DNA of 39,525 nt from Bacillota bacterium. GTDB taxonomy: Bacteria > Bacillota > Bacilli > ZCTH02-B2. The DNA lies in assembly GCA_017577895.1 (NCBI GenBank), contig PKQY01000016.1:1-39525 (forward strand), read 5' to 3'. Of the stretch, positions 1 through 7,638 are shown one piece after another (positions within the stretch are counted from its first letter, which is position 1; every line of letters starts with the position of its first letter). The translations under genes and the position numbers were made by a program. A model generated the notes under the pieces. It saw nothing but the letters and a program-made list of their open reading frames with translations, did no database searches and was not told where the DNA came from.

Positions 1-599
1 TTTCCAGCGGACAAGGGATGCGGGAGCTGTTTCATTTAACCGAAGAGAAGTTGAACCACTTTCTCACCCAATTCATGCAGCTCAGGACGTATGCCGATTA
101 TTTGCTGATCGACTTAGGTGCCGGTCTATCGACCCACAGCTTGAAACTGATTCAGGCCGCCGATGAATTGATTTTGCTCACCACACCCGAGCCGACGTCC
201 ATGACTGACGCGTATGCTTTGTTGAAATTGCTGGTCCTGGAAGAGCGTCTGTTGCCGGTGCATCTCGTCATTAACCGGGCGAAAAACGAACGGGAAGGCG
301 TGGCGGTCCAGAAACGGATGGCTGCGGTGGCGGAACGGTTTCTTTCGCTGCAGCTGAATCTGTTGGGGGTATTGCTCGATGACCAACATGTCGAGCAGGC
401 GGTGGTGCGGCAACAGCCGTACATGCTAGCCTTTCCGAAAAGCCCGATATCCCGCCGAACGAGGGAGCTGGCCCAGCGGTTCATCGATGGCCAACCTTCG
501 TCTTCGACGTCAACCCGCCCCATGACCAGGGCCAGCTTCTGGGGCCGTTTCCGTGAGATCTTCCATTCCGTTTCCCCCATATCGCATGGAAAGAGGTGA
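1..599 (+). CDS. flhG: Flagellar number regulator FlhG (YlxH), MinD-type ATPase, 3' part
   Basis: Partial gene: the reading frame is already open at base 3, so the true start and the Walker A (P-loop) region lie outside the window. The visible 198 codons contain the ParA/MinD core: a DYLLIDLGAG strand, equivalent to the deviant Walker B region, then ILLTTPEPTSMTDAYALLK, the conserved TTPEPT segment of MinD/FlhG proteins, and LVINRAKN. FlhG works with the SRP-type GTPase FlhF to set flagellar number and position at the membrane. The stop TGA (597-599) lies in the Shine-Dalgarno region of cheA, so the two genes are translationally coupled. An alternative label is a generic MinD/ParA ATPase, but its place directly before cheA supports FlhG. 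Confidence 0.88.
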   Translation, partial: SSGQGMRELFHLTEEKLNHFLTQFMQLRTYADYLLIDLGAGLSTHSLKLIQAADELILLTTPEPTSMTDAYALLKLLVLEERLLPVHLVINRAKNEREGVAVQKRMAAVAERFLSLQLNLLGVLLDDQHVEQAVVRQQPYMLAFPKSPISRRTRELAQRFIDGQPSSSTSTRPMTRASFWGRFREIFHSVSPISHGKR

Positions 600-604
600 G
601 GCAT

Positions 605-2695
605 GTGGATCAATATTTGGACATGTTCCTCAACGAGTCGTACGAACACTTGGAAACGTTGAACCAACTTTTGCTCCAGCTGGAACAAAATCCGGAAGAA
701 ATCAACGTGGTCCACGAAATGTTTCGCGCCGCCCACACGTTAAAAGGGATGGCCGCCACCATGGGATTTGAGCGCATGGCGGAATTGACGCACCAGATGG
801 AAAACGTCATGGACTTGTTGAGAAACCGCCAGTTGCCCGTAACCACGCCCATTTTGGATACATTGTTTGCCTGTGCGACGGCTTTGGAGAACATGGTGCA
901 GTCCATTGAGGCGGGGGGCAGCGACGATGTGGACACCACTGCATTAGTGGCCCAATTGCAGGCGGCCATGTCCGGTCAGCCGACGGCGGGACAAGCCCCG
1001 CAAGTCCCTCAAGAAACGCCGGCGGCGCCTGCAGAAGAGATGGGGCCGCAACCGGAAGAAGCGGCGGTCAGCGTCATGCGCGAGGCCTTGGAACAAGGCT
1101 TGTTTGCGTATCAAATCCGGGTCGAATTGGATATTAAGGCGGCTTTGAAATCGGTGCGGGCATATATGATCTTCCGCAACCTGGAAGAAATGGGGACCAT
1201 TGTCGGCAGTTATCCGGCGGCCGACGACATCGAGCAGGAGAAGTTCGACAATTGGTTTGTCGTATGGTTCGTCTCCCGCCACAGCGAAGAAGAAATCCGG
1301 GACGAAATCATGGACGTGTTGGATGTCACCAACGTATCGGTCCAGCCGTATCATCCGAAACAACAAGCGGCGCCATCCGTTGAACAACAAGTGTCGGCCA
1401 CGGCCGAGGCACCAGCGGCAGAACCGGCTGCCAGCGGCACGGTGAAGGCGGAAACACAGCCAGCCATGGCAGCAGCTTCCCAGCCGGCGAAAGCATCGGC
1501 ACCGGGAGGTGGCGCCAAAGGCGCCAAAACAGCCGGGAAACCTTCGCCCCGGAACCAGACGTTGCGGGTCGACATCAGCCGCATCGACCGGCTCATGAAC
1601 ATGATCAGCGAAGTGGTCATCGACCGGAGCCGACTGTCGCTCATTTCATCCCGTATCAACGATCCGGAACTGACGGAGACGGTGGATCACTTGCATCGGT
1701 TGGTCGGCGAGTTGCAGGACATCGTCCTGAAGTTGCGGATGGTTCCCATCGAAAACATGTTTAACCGTTTTCCCCGGATGATTCGGGATTTGACGAAAGA
1801 ACTGAACAAGCAAGTGGAACTGGAAATGCGGGGTTGGGAAACGGAACTGGACCGAACGATCATGGACGAAATTTCCGATTTGATGGTTCACCTTATTCGC
1901 AACTCGTTGGACCACGGGTTAGAGCCGCCGGAAGAACGGCGGAAGTTAGGCAAACCCGAAACCGGCAAGTTGGTCATTGCTGCTTATCAGCGGGGCAACT
2001 CGGTCATGATTGAAGTGTCCGACGACGGGCGCGGCATCAACCGGGAAGCGGTGTTGAAAAAAGCGATTGAAAAAGGGTTGACGACGCCGGAAGAAGCCCA
2101 GTTGCTCACGGATGCCCAAGTGTATCAATTCCTTTTCCTGGCCGGGTTTAGCACGGCCAAGCAAGTGTCCGACATTTCCGGCCGAGGGGTCGGTTTGGAC
2201 GCCGTGAAGACGAAAATCGAATCCTTGGGCGGCAGCGTCTACGTCCATTCCACACCTGGAAAGGGCACGACGTTTACCATCGAATTGCCGCTGACCATGT
2301 CCATCATTCAAGCCTTGCTGGTCAAAGTCGGCGGTGAAACGTACGCCTTGCCGTTGACCAACGTCATCGAAATCGCCCAAGTGCCCGCCGCTTCGGTCAA
2401 ACAAGTCCATCACGTGGAGATGGTGCCGTTTCGCGGCGATTGGATCCCGCTGTTCCGGCTGCACCACTTCCTGGAATTGGAGTTGACGCCCCAGGAAGAT
2501 GTTGTGTACATCGTCATTCAACGGGAAAACAAATATTTGGCTTTGCAGGTGGACGAGACGCTGGGGGAAGAAGAAATTGTCGTCAAGTCGCTGGGTAACT
2601 ACCTCGGGTCCCGGTTCGGGTTGGCCGGCGCCACGATCATGGGCGACGGCAATGTGGCCCTGATTCTCGATGGGACGCAGTTTGTGCAAGTCTAA
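605..2695 (+). CDS. cheA: Chemotaxis sensor histidine kinase CheA
   Basis: CheA autophosphorylates on a histidine and passes the phosphate to CheY, under control of chemoreceptors and CheW. Domains from the GTG at 605 (696 aa): HPt domain at about 1-105 with phospho-acceptor His44 in AAHTLKG; a P2 response-regulator docking domain at about 155-255; an Ala/Pro/Gly-rich linker at about 260-320; a P3 dimerisation helix pair; a HATPase domain with N-box LIRNSLDHG, G1 box DDGRGI and G2 box GRGVGLDAV; and a C-terminal CheW-like P5 domain. I prefer GTG 605 to the in-frame GTG 596, because GAGG at 593-596 then sits 8 nt from the start and the protein begins MDQYLDMF as in relatives. flhG precedes it directly; no cheB lies between. 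Confidence 0.96.
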   Translation: MDQYLDMFLNESYEHLETLNQLLLQLEQNPEEINVVHEMFRAAHTLKGMAATMGFERMAELTHQMENVMDLLRNRQLPVTTPILDTLFACATALENMVQSIEAGGSDDVDTTALVAQLQAAMSGQPTAGQAPQVPQETPAAPAEEMGPQPEEAAVSVMREALEQGLFAYQIRVELDIKAALKSVRAYMIFRNLEEMGTIVGSYPAADDIEQEKFDNWFVVWFVSRHSEEEIRDEIMDVLDVTNVSVQPYHPKQQAAPSVEQQVSATAEAPAAEPAASGTVKAETQPAMAAASQPAKASAPGGGAKGAKTAGKPSPRNQTLRVDISRIDRLMNMISEVVIDRSRLSLISSRINDPELTETVDHLHRLVGELQDIVLKLRMVPIENMFNRFPRMIRDLTKELNKQVELEMRGWETELDRTIMDEISDLMVHLIRNSLDHGLEPPEERRKLGKPETGKLVIAAYQRGNSVMIEVSDDGRGINREAVLKKAIEKGLTTPEEAQLLTDAQVYQFLFLAGFSTAKQVSDISGRGVGLDAVKTKIESLGGSVYVHSTPGKGTTFTIELPLTMSIIQALLVKVGGETYALPLTNVIEIAQVPAASVKQVHHVEMVPFRGDWIPLFRLHHFLELELTPQEDVVYIVIQRENKYLALQVDETLGEEEIVVKSLGNYLGSRFGLAGATIMGDGNVALILDGTQFVQV

Positions 2696-2722
2696 ATTTT
2701 GGTTGCGAGGGAGGCAGAGAAG

Positions 2723-3220
2723 ATGGCCGCGGAAGAAAAGGTGACCCAGGAGCAACAATATGTGCTCTTCGAGTTGGCAGGGCAAGAGTATGGAGTCAAC
2801 GTGCAACAAGTGTTGTCTATTGAACGCATTCCGGAAATTACCCGGGTGCCCCGGACACCGGATTTCGTCGTCGGCGTCATGAATTTGCGCGGTGAAGTGT
2901 TGCCGGTCATCGATTTGCGCAAACGGTTTGCGCTGGATTCGTTTCAAAATGTCGACGTGCAGCGGGAGCAGCAACGGATTATCGTGGTCAAATTGGAAGA
3001 CATCACCGTGGGCATGATCGTCGACATGGTGCGGGATGTGCTGAGCATTGCCGTCGATCAGATCGAGCCTCCTCCCTCTTTGGTCGGCGGGATTCAAGCC
3101 GAGTATTTGGACGGGATGGCCAAAATGGGCGACCGGGTCATGGTGTTGTTAAACCTGGAAAAAACGTTGAATCAGAAAGAGATGGCCGAACTGGATGAAT
3201 TCAGGGGGACCATATCATGA
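2723..3220 (+). CDS. cheW: Chemotaxis coupling protein CheW
   Basis: A 165-aa single-domain CheW protein that links chemoreceptors to CheA in the polar signalling array. The family signatures are visible: YVLFELAGQEYGV at the N-terminus, RVPRTPDFVVGVMNLRG with the receptor-contacting segment, and LPVIDLRKRF. The start is ATG 2723, with GGGAGG at 2709-2714 and 8 nt spacing; an upstream in-frame TTG at 2699 lacks a ribosome binding site. It lies 27 nt after cheA, and its stop overlaps the cheC start (ATGA at 3217-3220), so it belongs to the same operon. Length is typical. CheV is excluded because there is no receiver domain. Confidence 0.95.
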   Translation: MAAEEKVTQEQQYVLFELAGQEYGVNVQQVLSIERIPEITRVPRTPDFVVGVMNLRGEVLPVIDLRKRFALDSFQNVDVQREQQRIIVVKLEDITVGMIVDMVRDVLSIAVDQIEPPPSLVGGIQAEYLDGMAKMGDRVMVLLNLEKTLNQKEMAELDEFRGTIS

Positions 3221-3822
3221 CGATTGCGGATCAGGAATCTTTCCGCATGGATGTGTTAAAGGAACTGGGAAACATCGGTTCCGGACGGGCCGCAACGGCC
3301 CTATCCCAGTTGCTCAATCGGCGGATCGAGATGAAAGTGCCGAAGGTGCAGGTCATGACGTTCGCCGAATTGCTCGACTCCCGCGGCGGACCCGACGTGC
3401 CCATGCTTACTGTCGTCATCGACGTGCATGGGGATGTGGAAGGACGGATGTTTTTCATGTTGGACCTCCGTTCCGTAGAACGCATCGTGGAGGTCGTGCT
3501 GGGTGAACGCAACGGCATCGAGAACTTGTCGGAAATGGCGTACTCTTTTCTGTTTGAGATGGGCAATATTCTCGTCTCATCCTATTTTTCCTCGTTGGCC
3601 GATTTGACGGGATTGAACATGTCCGTCTCGGTCCCCCGTTTGTCCATCGACATGTTGGGCGCCATCATGGGTGAAGGTCTGGCGGAAATGGAACAAATCG
3701 AAAACAAGGCCATTGTCATCGATGCGGAAATTATGGAGGGACAAGACCGCATCGAAGGGGCTTTTTGCTTTATCCCGCTTCCTTCATCCATGGGTGCGCT
3801 GTTTCGGGCACTGGGAGTGTGA
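3217..3822 (+). CDS. cheC: CheY-P phosphatase CheC
   Basis: CheC dephosphorylates CheY-P and partners with CheD in the Bacillus-type adaptation system. The 201-aa protein has the two internally repeated active-site motifs of the CheC/FliY/CheX family, (D/S)xxxExxN: DVLKELGN near residue 10 and SFLFEMGN near residue 110. It ends in the usual beta-strand-rich C-terminal half. The start ATG 3217 overlaps the cheW stop, and a GGGGG at about 3207-3211 supplies the ribosome binding site. FliY is unlikely because there is no C-terminal FliN (SpoA) domain. cheD follows two bases later, the standard partner arrangement. Confidence 0.94.
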   Translation: MTIADQESFRMDVLKELGNIGSGRAATALSQLLNRRIEMKVPKVQVMTFAELLDSRGGPDVPMLTVVIDVHGDVEGRMFFMLDLRSVERIVEVVLGERNGIENLSEMAYSFLFEMGNILVSSYFSSLADLTGLNMSVSVPRLSIDMLGAIMGEGLAEMEQIENKAIVIDAEIMEGQDRIEGAFCFIPLPSSMGALFRALGV

Positions 3823-3824
3823 GC

Positions 3825-4313
3825 ATGGAAAACATCGTTTTAGTCAGAATGGCCGACATGGCGGTCGGACAAGGTCAGGACATTCTCCGAACCATCGGTT
3901 TGGGCTCGTGTGTCGGCGTCATCCTCTTTACCACTCACTCATCGGTGGCGGGTATGGCGCATGTGATGTTACCGAGCACCGACATGCCGGTGCCGGCCCA
4001 CATGATTGCGAAGTATGCGACGACGGCGATCCCGGCGCTCATAGACATGCTGGAGCAGCACGGCGTCTCCCCCGCTCAGTTGCGGGCCAAATTGGTCGGC
4101 GGTGCGCAAATGTTTCGGACGCTCGGCAAGCGGCCGGATGCGCTCAACATCGGTCAGCGCAATGTGGAGAAATGCCGGGAGATTCTTCACCAATATCGGA
4201 TTCCCATTGTTGCGGAAGATGTTGGCGGCAACTACGGACGTACGGTGGAACACTTTTGCGAGACCGGCAAAACGTTTGTCAAAACGGTGTTTAAAGGGGA
4301 AAGTTGGCTATGA
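3825..4313 (+). CDS. cheD: Chemoreceptor glutamine deamidase CheD
   Basis: CheD deamidates specific glutamines on methyl-accepting chemotaxis proteins and, bound to CheC, takes part in adaptation. The 162-aa protein shows the expected catalytic triad pattern: Thr23, Cys29 in GLGSCVGV and His46 in GMAHVMLP. It also has KLVGGAQMF and the C-terminal GGNYGRTV loop. The start ATG 3825 has GGGAG at 3813-3817 with 7 nt spacing; the longer upstream frame runs inside cheC and is rejected. It overlaps the next small gene by 4 nt. Function is assigned from family motifs and from the cheC neighbour. Confidence 0.95.
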   Translation: MENIVLVRMADMAVGQGQDILRTIGLGSCVGVILFTTHSSVAGMAHVMLPSTDMPVPAHMIAKYATTAIPALIDMLEQHGVSPAQLRAKLVGGAQMFRTLGKRPDALNIGQRNVEKCREILHQYRIPIVAEDVGGNYGRTVEHFCETGKTFVKTVFKGESWL

Positions 4314-4612
4314 AGGTCGCGGGCGGTCGTCGTTGGGCATTTTTGTTGGCGGTTTTCGGGATCAGTGGCGTCATTTTGTGCATCAACTTGTGGGTGAATC
4401 CGTGGTGGATTGCGGTGTGGCGGTTCGTTCAGTCCTTGGTGCTGTTTTCCTTGCTGCTGTTGGCCGGGGTCAGGTTCATTCCTTGGCTTCTGTCGCCATT
4501 GTCGCAAGAGGCAGGGGATGGGTCGGATGCAGGCGTGCCGTCCGCTGAGGCGGTGGGCCAACACGTTGATTTGGTCGCCGATGACCGTCGGGATGAGGAA
4601 CTGAACGCATAA
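4310..4612 (+). CDS. Unrecognised small membrane protein between cheD and sigD
   Basis: I do not recognise this gene. It would encode 100 aa: a short basic N-terminus, two hydrophobic segments (about 10-30 and 36-60, the second rich in Leu and Trp), then an acidic, soluble tail of about 38 residues. This suggests a two-pass inner-membrane protein. The start ATG 4310 overlaps the cheD stop and has AAGGGGA at 4294-4300. sigD begins 21 nt downstream, so it is surely co-transcribed with the chemotaxis genes. Bacillus subtilis has nothing here as far as I recall. It could be a motility accessory protein, but no motif supports a specific role. Confidence 0.75.
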   Translation: MKVAGGRRWAFLLAVFGISGVILCINLWVNPWWIAVWRFVQSLVLFSLLLLAGVRFIPWLLSPLSQEAGDGSDAGVPSAEAVGQHVDLVADDRRDEELNA

Positions 4613-4633
4613 GCCAATAACGGGGTGAGGGCT

Positions 4634-5395
4634 GTGGAGCAGGAACAGTGGCTGCGGTTGTGGGGTCAATGGAAGGCGACAAAAGACCCAGCGGTGCGGG
4701 AGGAGCTGGTTCGTGCATGCGCGCCCTTGGTTAAACGGCAGGTCAGTTCCTTTTTTTCGACGACGATCTTGGATGAAGACGATTTGTTCAACATCGGCAT
4801 GCTCGGTGTTTGGGACGCGTTGGAGAAATACGATCCGTCCCGCGGCGTGCAGTTTGAAACGTTTGCGGCGTGGCGGGTGCGGGGGGCCATCCTGGACGAG
4901 TTGCGAAAAATGGACTGGCTTCCCCGGGGACAGCGGGAGCAAATGCGGGAAACGGCGCGGGCCGTGGAAAAATTGCAGCAGGAAAAAATGCGGCACGTCA
5001 CCGATGAAGAAGTGGCCGAATATCTCGGCGTCCGGCTGGAAGAGCTCCATCGGCAGATGGTTCGGTCCGAACAAGCCAAGTGGTTGCCCATTGAACAGGA
5101 AGACGATGAACAATTGCCGTTGTTTGAACGGCTGCCGGACGAAAATGCGCCGGAGCTGGACCACCTTGTTCACCAGCAACGGGTTCAGGAGTTGCTCGCG
5201 GATTGCATCGCCCGCCTGCCGGAAAAAGAACGGCTCGTGCTGACGCTGTATTATTACGAAGAGCTGACGGTGCAAGAAATTGCCCAAGTGATGAATTTGT
5301 CCGCCGCCCGCATTTCCCAGTTGCACAAAAAAGCCATCTACCGGTTGCGCGGCATGTTGGGGAAAAGAAAGGCGTTCATTTACGGTCACGGATAA
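4634..5395 (+). CDS. sigD: RNA polymerase sigma factor SigD (FliA type)
   Basis: Sigma-28 family factor that directs RNA polymerase to late flagellar, chemotaxis and autolysin promoters. The 253-aa protein has region 2 (DLFNIGMLGVWDALEKYDP and the FAAWRVRGAILDELR core-binding/-10 recognition segment), a short region 3, and region 4 with a helix-turn-helix (LTVQEIAQVMNLSAARISQ). There is no region 1.1, as usual for this class. GTG 4634 is preferred over GTG 4625, because GGGG (4622-4625) then sits 8 nt upstream, the same geometry as at cheA. It is the penultimate gene of the fla/che operon, which makes its level depend on transcription of the long operon. Confidence 0.95.
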   Translation: MEQEQWLRLWGQWKATKDPAVREELVRACAPLVKRQVSSFFSTTILDEDDLFNIGMLGVWDALEKYDPSRGVQFETFAAWRVRGAILDELRKMDWLPRGQREQMRETARAVEKLQQEKMRHVTDEEVAEYLGVRLEELHRQMVRSEQAKWLPIEQEDDEQLPLFERLPDENAPELDHLVHQQRVQELLADCIARLPEKERLVLTLYYYEELTVQEIAQVMNLSAARISQLHKKAIYRLRGMLGKRKAFIYGHG

Positions 5396-5427
5396 ATGGG
5401 CTGCCGACGAGGGAAAGGGTTGGGAGA

Positions 5428-5874
5428 ATGATCGCAGCAGTGGCGCTCCTCGTTTCGTTGTTGGCACTTTCAATCGCTTTGTGGGCGTGGCGAAAAGCGC
5501 ATCGGGTGGCACACGAGTATGAGGAACAGATGGCCGCCTCTTTAACGGCACTGTTGGATGAGTGGGAAAATGAAAACCGCCGGTTCGTGGAAGAACTGGA
5601 GCGGCTGCAGCGGCAGTGGGTGCGTTCAGTTGAAGCGGCCTCACCGCCTGCAGCGGAGACGGTTAGGCCGACACCGGCGGACAACCGGGCGGAAGCGGAA
5701 CCGGCGGGGGAGGAGCCACCGGCATCCCCGTTTCAGAAATTGTTGGAAGAGGTGCTGGAACTGAAAAAGGCCGGCAAAACGGATGCGGAAATCGCCCGAC
5801 AAATGAACCGCGGGGTCGGAGAAATCCAGTTTATCTTGCAGTCGGCGGCGTTTCAGCAAAAGAAACGGCCCTAA
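5428..5874 (+). CDS. swrB: SwrB/YlxL-like membrane-anchored motility protein
   Basis: A 148-aa protein with one N-terminal membrane anchor (about residues 2-20), then a charged predicted coiled coil (about 25-65), a Pro/Ala/Glu-rich linker, and a C-terminal helix-turn-helix-like segment (LELKKAGKTDAEIARQMNRG). This matches the layout of SwrB/YlxL, the last gene of the Bacillus fla/che operon, which activates flagellar type III export and SigD function. The start ATG 5428 has AAAGGG at 5414-5419. Assignment rests mostly on architecture and position after sigD; sequence similarity was not tested, so the symbol is tentative. Confidence 0.7.
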   Translation: MIAAVALLVSLLALSIALWAWRKAHRVAHEYEEQMAASLTALLDEWENENRRFVEELERLQRQWVRSVEAASPPAAETVRPTPADNRAEAEPAGEEPPASPFQKLLEEVLELKKAGKTDAEIARQMNRGVGEIQFILQSAAFQQKKRP

Positions 5875-5906
5875 GATTGTCTTTTTTTTTTGTATCGGAA
5901 CGACGA

Positions 5907-5936
5907 TTGCTTTACCGCGTTTTTTTGTGCTATCAT
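5907..5936 (+). promoter_or_regulatory. Probable SigA promoter for rpsB
   Basis: TTGCTT (5907-5912) and TATCAT (5931-5936) are separated by 18 nt, within an AT-rich stretch that follows the fla/che operon. Transcription would start near 5943, just before the structured leader. Confidence 0.5.
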
Positions 5937-5940
5937 GATG

Positions 5941-5999
5941 CGTGTGCAAAAACACACGTGGCGGATTCTTCCAGAGGTGCTTGTGAACAAGTCCTGGAA
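5941..5999 (+). ncRNA. Structured 5' leader of rpsB, candidate S2 autoregulatory element
   Basis: Two hairpins lie between the promoter and rpsB. The first is CGTGTG (5941-5946) with CACACG (5953-5958). The second is compound: TTCCAG (5969-5974) pairs with CTGGAA (5994-5999) and encloses CTTG/CAAG (5980-5983/5988-5991) around a TGAA tetraloop. No U-tract follows, so it is not an intrinsic terminator. A ribosomal-protein leader that binds S2 is plausible by analogy with known rpsB leaders; this is inference. Confidence 0.45.
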
Positions 6000-6045
6000 G
6001 GAGACGAAGCCACGGAGGAAACAACCAAACTGAGGGAGGATCAAC

Positions 6046-6756
6046 ATGTCCATCATTTCGATGAAGCAGTTGTTGGAAGCAGGGGTTCACTTTGGCCATC
6101 AAACGCGCCGTTGGAACCCGAAAATGGCCAAGTACATTTTTGCGGAACGGAACGGCATTTACATCATTGACCTGCAAAAAACGGTCAAAATGCTGGAAGA
6201 AGCGTATCAGTTCGTCCGCAATTTGGCAGCCGACGGCGGAAAAATTCTCTTTGTCGGCACAAAAAAACAAGCGCAAGATTCCATTCGGGACGAAGCTGAG
6301 CGGTGCGGCATGTATTACATTAATCACCGCTGGCTCGGCGGCACGTTGACCAACTTCGCGACCATCAAAAAACGGATCGAGCGGCTGCATCAGCTGGAAG
6401 AAATGGAATCGGACGGCACGTTTGACGTGTTGCCGAAAAAAGAAGTCATTTTGCTGCGGAAAGAAAAGGACCGCCTGACCAAATTTTTGGGCGGGATTAA
6501 AGATATGAAACAATTGCCCGATGCGGTCTTCATTGTCGACCCGCGGAAAGAACGGATCGCCATTGCCGAGGCGCGGAAGTTGGAAATTCCTGTTATCGCC
6601 ATTGTCGACACGAACTGCGATCCCGACGAAGTGGACTATGTCATTCCGGGCAACGACGACGCCATTCGGGCTGTCAAGCTCATTACGTCGAAAATTGCCG
6701 ATGCGGTGTTGGAAGGAAAACAAGGCGAGGTTGAACAAGCCGACAGCGCATCGTAA
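6046..6756 (+). CDS. rpsB: 30S ribosomal protein S2
   Basis: Small-subunit ribosomal protein S2, 236 aa, a normal bacterial length. Family signatures are clear: LLEAGVHFGHQTRRWNPKM near the N-terminus, GTKKQAQDSI, HRWLGGTLTNF, and the C-terminal PVIAIVDTNCDPD and IPGNDDAIRA segments. The start ATG 6046 follows GAGGGAGG at about 6032-6039. It begins the translation-factor cluster rpsB-tsf-pyrH-frr and is separated from the motility operon by its own promoter and leader. Confidence 0.98.
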   Translation: MSIISMKQLLEAGVHFGHQTRRWNPKMAKYIFAERNGIYIIDLQKTVKMLEEAYQFVRNLAADGGKILFVGTKKQAQDSIRDEAERCGMYYINHRWLGGTLTNFATIKKRIERLHQLEEMESDGTFDVLPKKEVILLRKEKDRLTKFLGGIKDMKQLPDAVFIVDPRKERIAIAEARKLEIPVIAIVDTNCDPDEVDYVIPGNDDAIRAVKLITSKIADAVLEGKQGEVEQADSAS

Positions 6757-6781
6757 ACCGACAGGACGTTTGTAAGGTGCA

Positions 6782-6807
6782 GCTCCTCCGGCAAATGCCG
6801 GAGGAGC
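6782..6807 (+). promoter_or_regulatory. 11-bp perfect hairpin in the rpsB-tsf spacer
   Basis: GCTCCTCCGGC (6782-6792) and GCCGGAGGAGC (6797-6807) pair perfectly around an AAAT loop. Purine-rich sequence follows rather than a U-tract, so it is not a standard intrinsic terminator. It could stabilise the rpsB 3' end, act as an RNase processing site or attenuate tsf. The remainder of the spacer to 6914 shows nothing further that I can assign. Confidence 0.6.
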
Positions 6808-6914
6808 GAGGAGGAAGAGGGGTGGCATAGGATGGGGGAGGCCATTCTTGCCACTTTTTTGCTGAATGTTTCCGGTGATTCGCGATGTGATGACGTTGAA
6901 GGGGGTATGCGGGG

Positions 6915-7568
6915 ATGCAAATTTCTGCAGCCATGGTAAAAGAACTGCGGGAGAAAACCGGCGCCGGCATGATGGACTGTAAAAAAGCGTTGACCGAAGC
7001 CGGCGGTAACATGGAACGGGCGATTGAAATTTTGCGCGAAAAAGGGTTGGCGCAGGCGGCGAAAAAAGCCGGGCGCATCGCGGCGGAAGGACTGGTCGAG
7101 TCCTACATTCACGCCGGCGGCCGCATCGGCGTGTTGGTCGAAGTCAACTGTGAGACCGATTTTGTGGCCAAGACCGAGGAGTTCAAAAACTTTGTCAAAG
7201 ATATTGCCATGCAAATCGCTGCCGCCAAACCTTTGTATGTTCGGAGAGAGGACGTGCCTGCCGAAGAAGTCGAAAAAGAGCGCAGCATTTTGCGGGCACA
7301 GGCTTTGAACGAAGGTAAACCGGAACACATTGTCGACAAGATGGTCGCCGGCCGGCTGGAAAAATATTATAAGGAAGTCTGCTTGTTGGAACAGCCGTTC
7401 ATCAAAGATCCCGACAAATCCATTGACCAACTGGTGAAAGAGACGATTGCCAAGATCGGCGAAAACATTTCCATCCGCCGTTTTGCCCGCTTTGAATTGG
7501 GCGAAGGCTTGGAGAAAAAACAAGACAATTTTGCCGAAGAGGTCATGGCCCAAGTGAAAAAAGACTGA
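6915..7568 (+). CDS. tsf: Elongation factor Ts, short form
   Basis: EF-Ts exchanges GDP for GTP on EF-Tu. The N-terminal UBA-like domain (VKELREKTGAGMMDCKKAL) and the catalytic TDFV loop (residues 81-84 in CETDFVA) are intact. At 217 aa it is much shorter than the roughly 290-aa Bacillus protein and resembles the compact EF-Ts of many clostridial and thermophilic lineages, in which part of the second core/dimerisation region is missing. The C-terminus (IRRFARFELGEGLE...) is typical, so this is not a truncation. The start ATG 6915 has GGGGG just upstream. It is in the standard place after rpsB. Confidence 0.96.
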   Translation: MQISAAMVKELREKTGAGMMDCKKALTEAGGNMERAIEILREKGLAQAAKKAGRIAAEGLVESYIHAGGRIGVLVEVNCETDFVAKTEEFKNFVKDIAMQIAAAKPLYVRREDVPAEEVEKERSILRAQALNEGKPEHIVDKMVAGRLEKYYKEVCLLEQPFIKDPDKSIDQLVKETIAKIGENISIRRFARFELGEGLEKKQDNFAEEVMAQVKKD

Positions 7569-7569
7569 G

Positions 7570-7595
7570 AAGGAGGCACAGGTGTGTCTCCTTTT
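7570..7595 (+). terminator. Terminator-like hairpin between tsf and pyrH
   Basis: AAGGAG (7570-7575) pairs with CTCCTT (7588-7593), extended inward by a G-U pair and CAC/GTG, giving about 10 bp with a four-base loop. Only a short run of T follows, so it is a weak terminator or an attenuator that lowers readthrough into pyrH. Confidence 0.45.
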
Positions 7596-7638
7596 CCACA
7601 GTTTCTTTCAGTTTCAACCGACACGGGGGGAAGATAGT

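Noticed and set aside
1946..3097. Long minus-strand open frame opposite cheA/cheW
   Set aside because: It mirrors codon bias of the plus-strand genes, is rich in His/Gln/Arg/Asp, has no recognisable domain and no ribosome binding site. Similar antisense frames at 4232-5644, 20619-22388 and 23370-24977 were rejected for the same reasons.
3765..3824. N-terminal extension of cheD
   Set aside because: The added residues lie inside cheC and do not resemble CheD; ATG 3825 has a proper ribosome binding site.
5203..5427. Long N-terminal extension of the swrB-like gene
   Set aside because: It runs in another frame within sigD and would place the membrane anchor internally; ATG 5428 fits the family layout.
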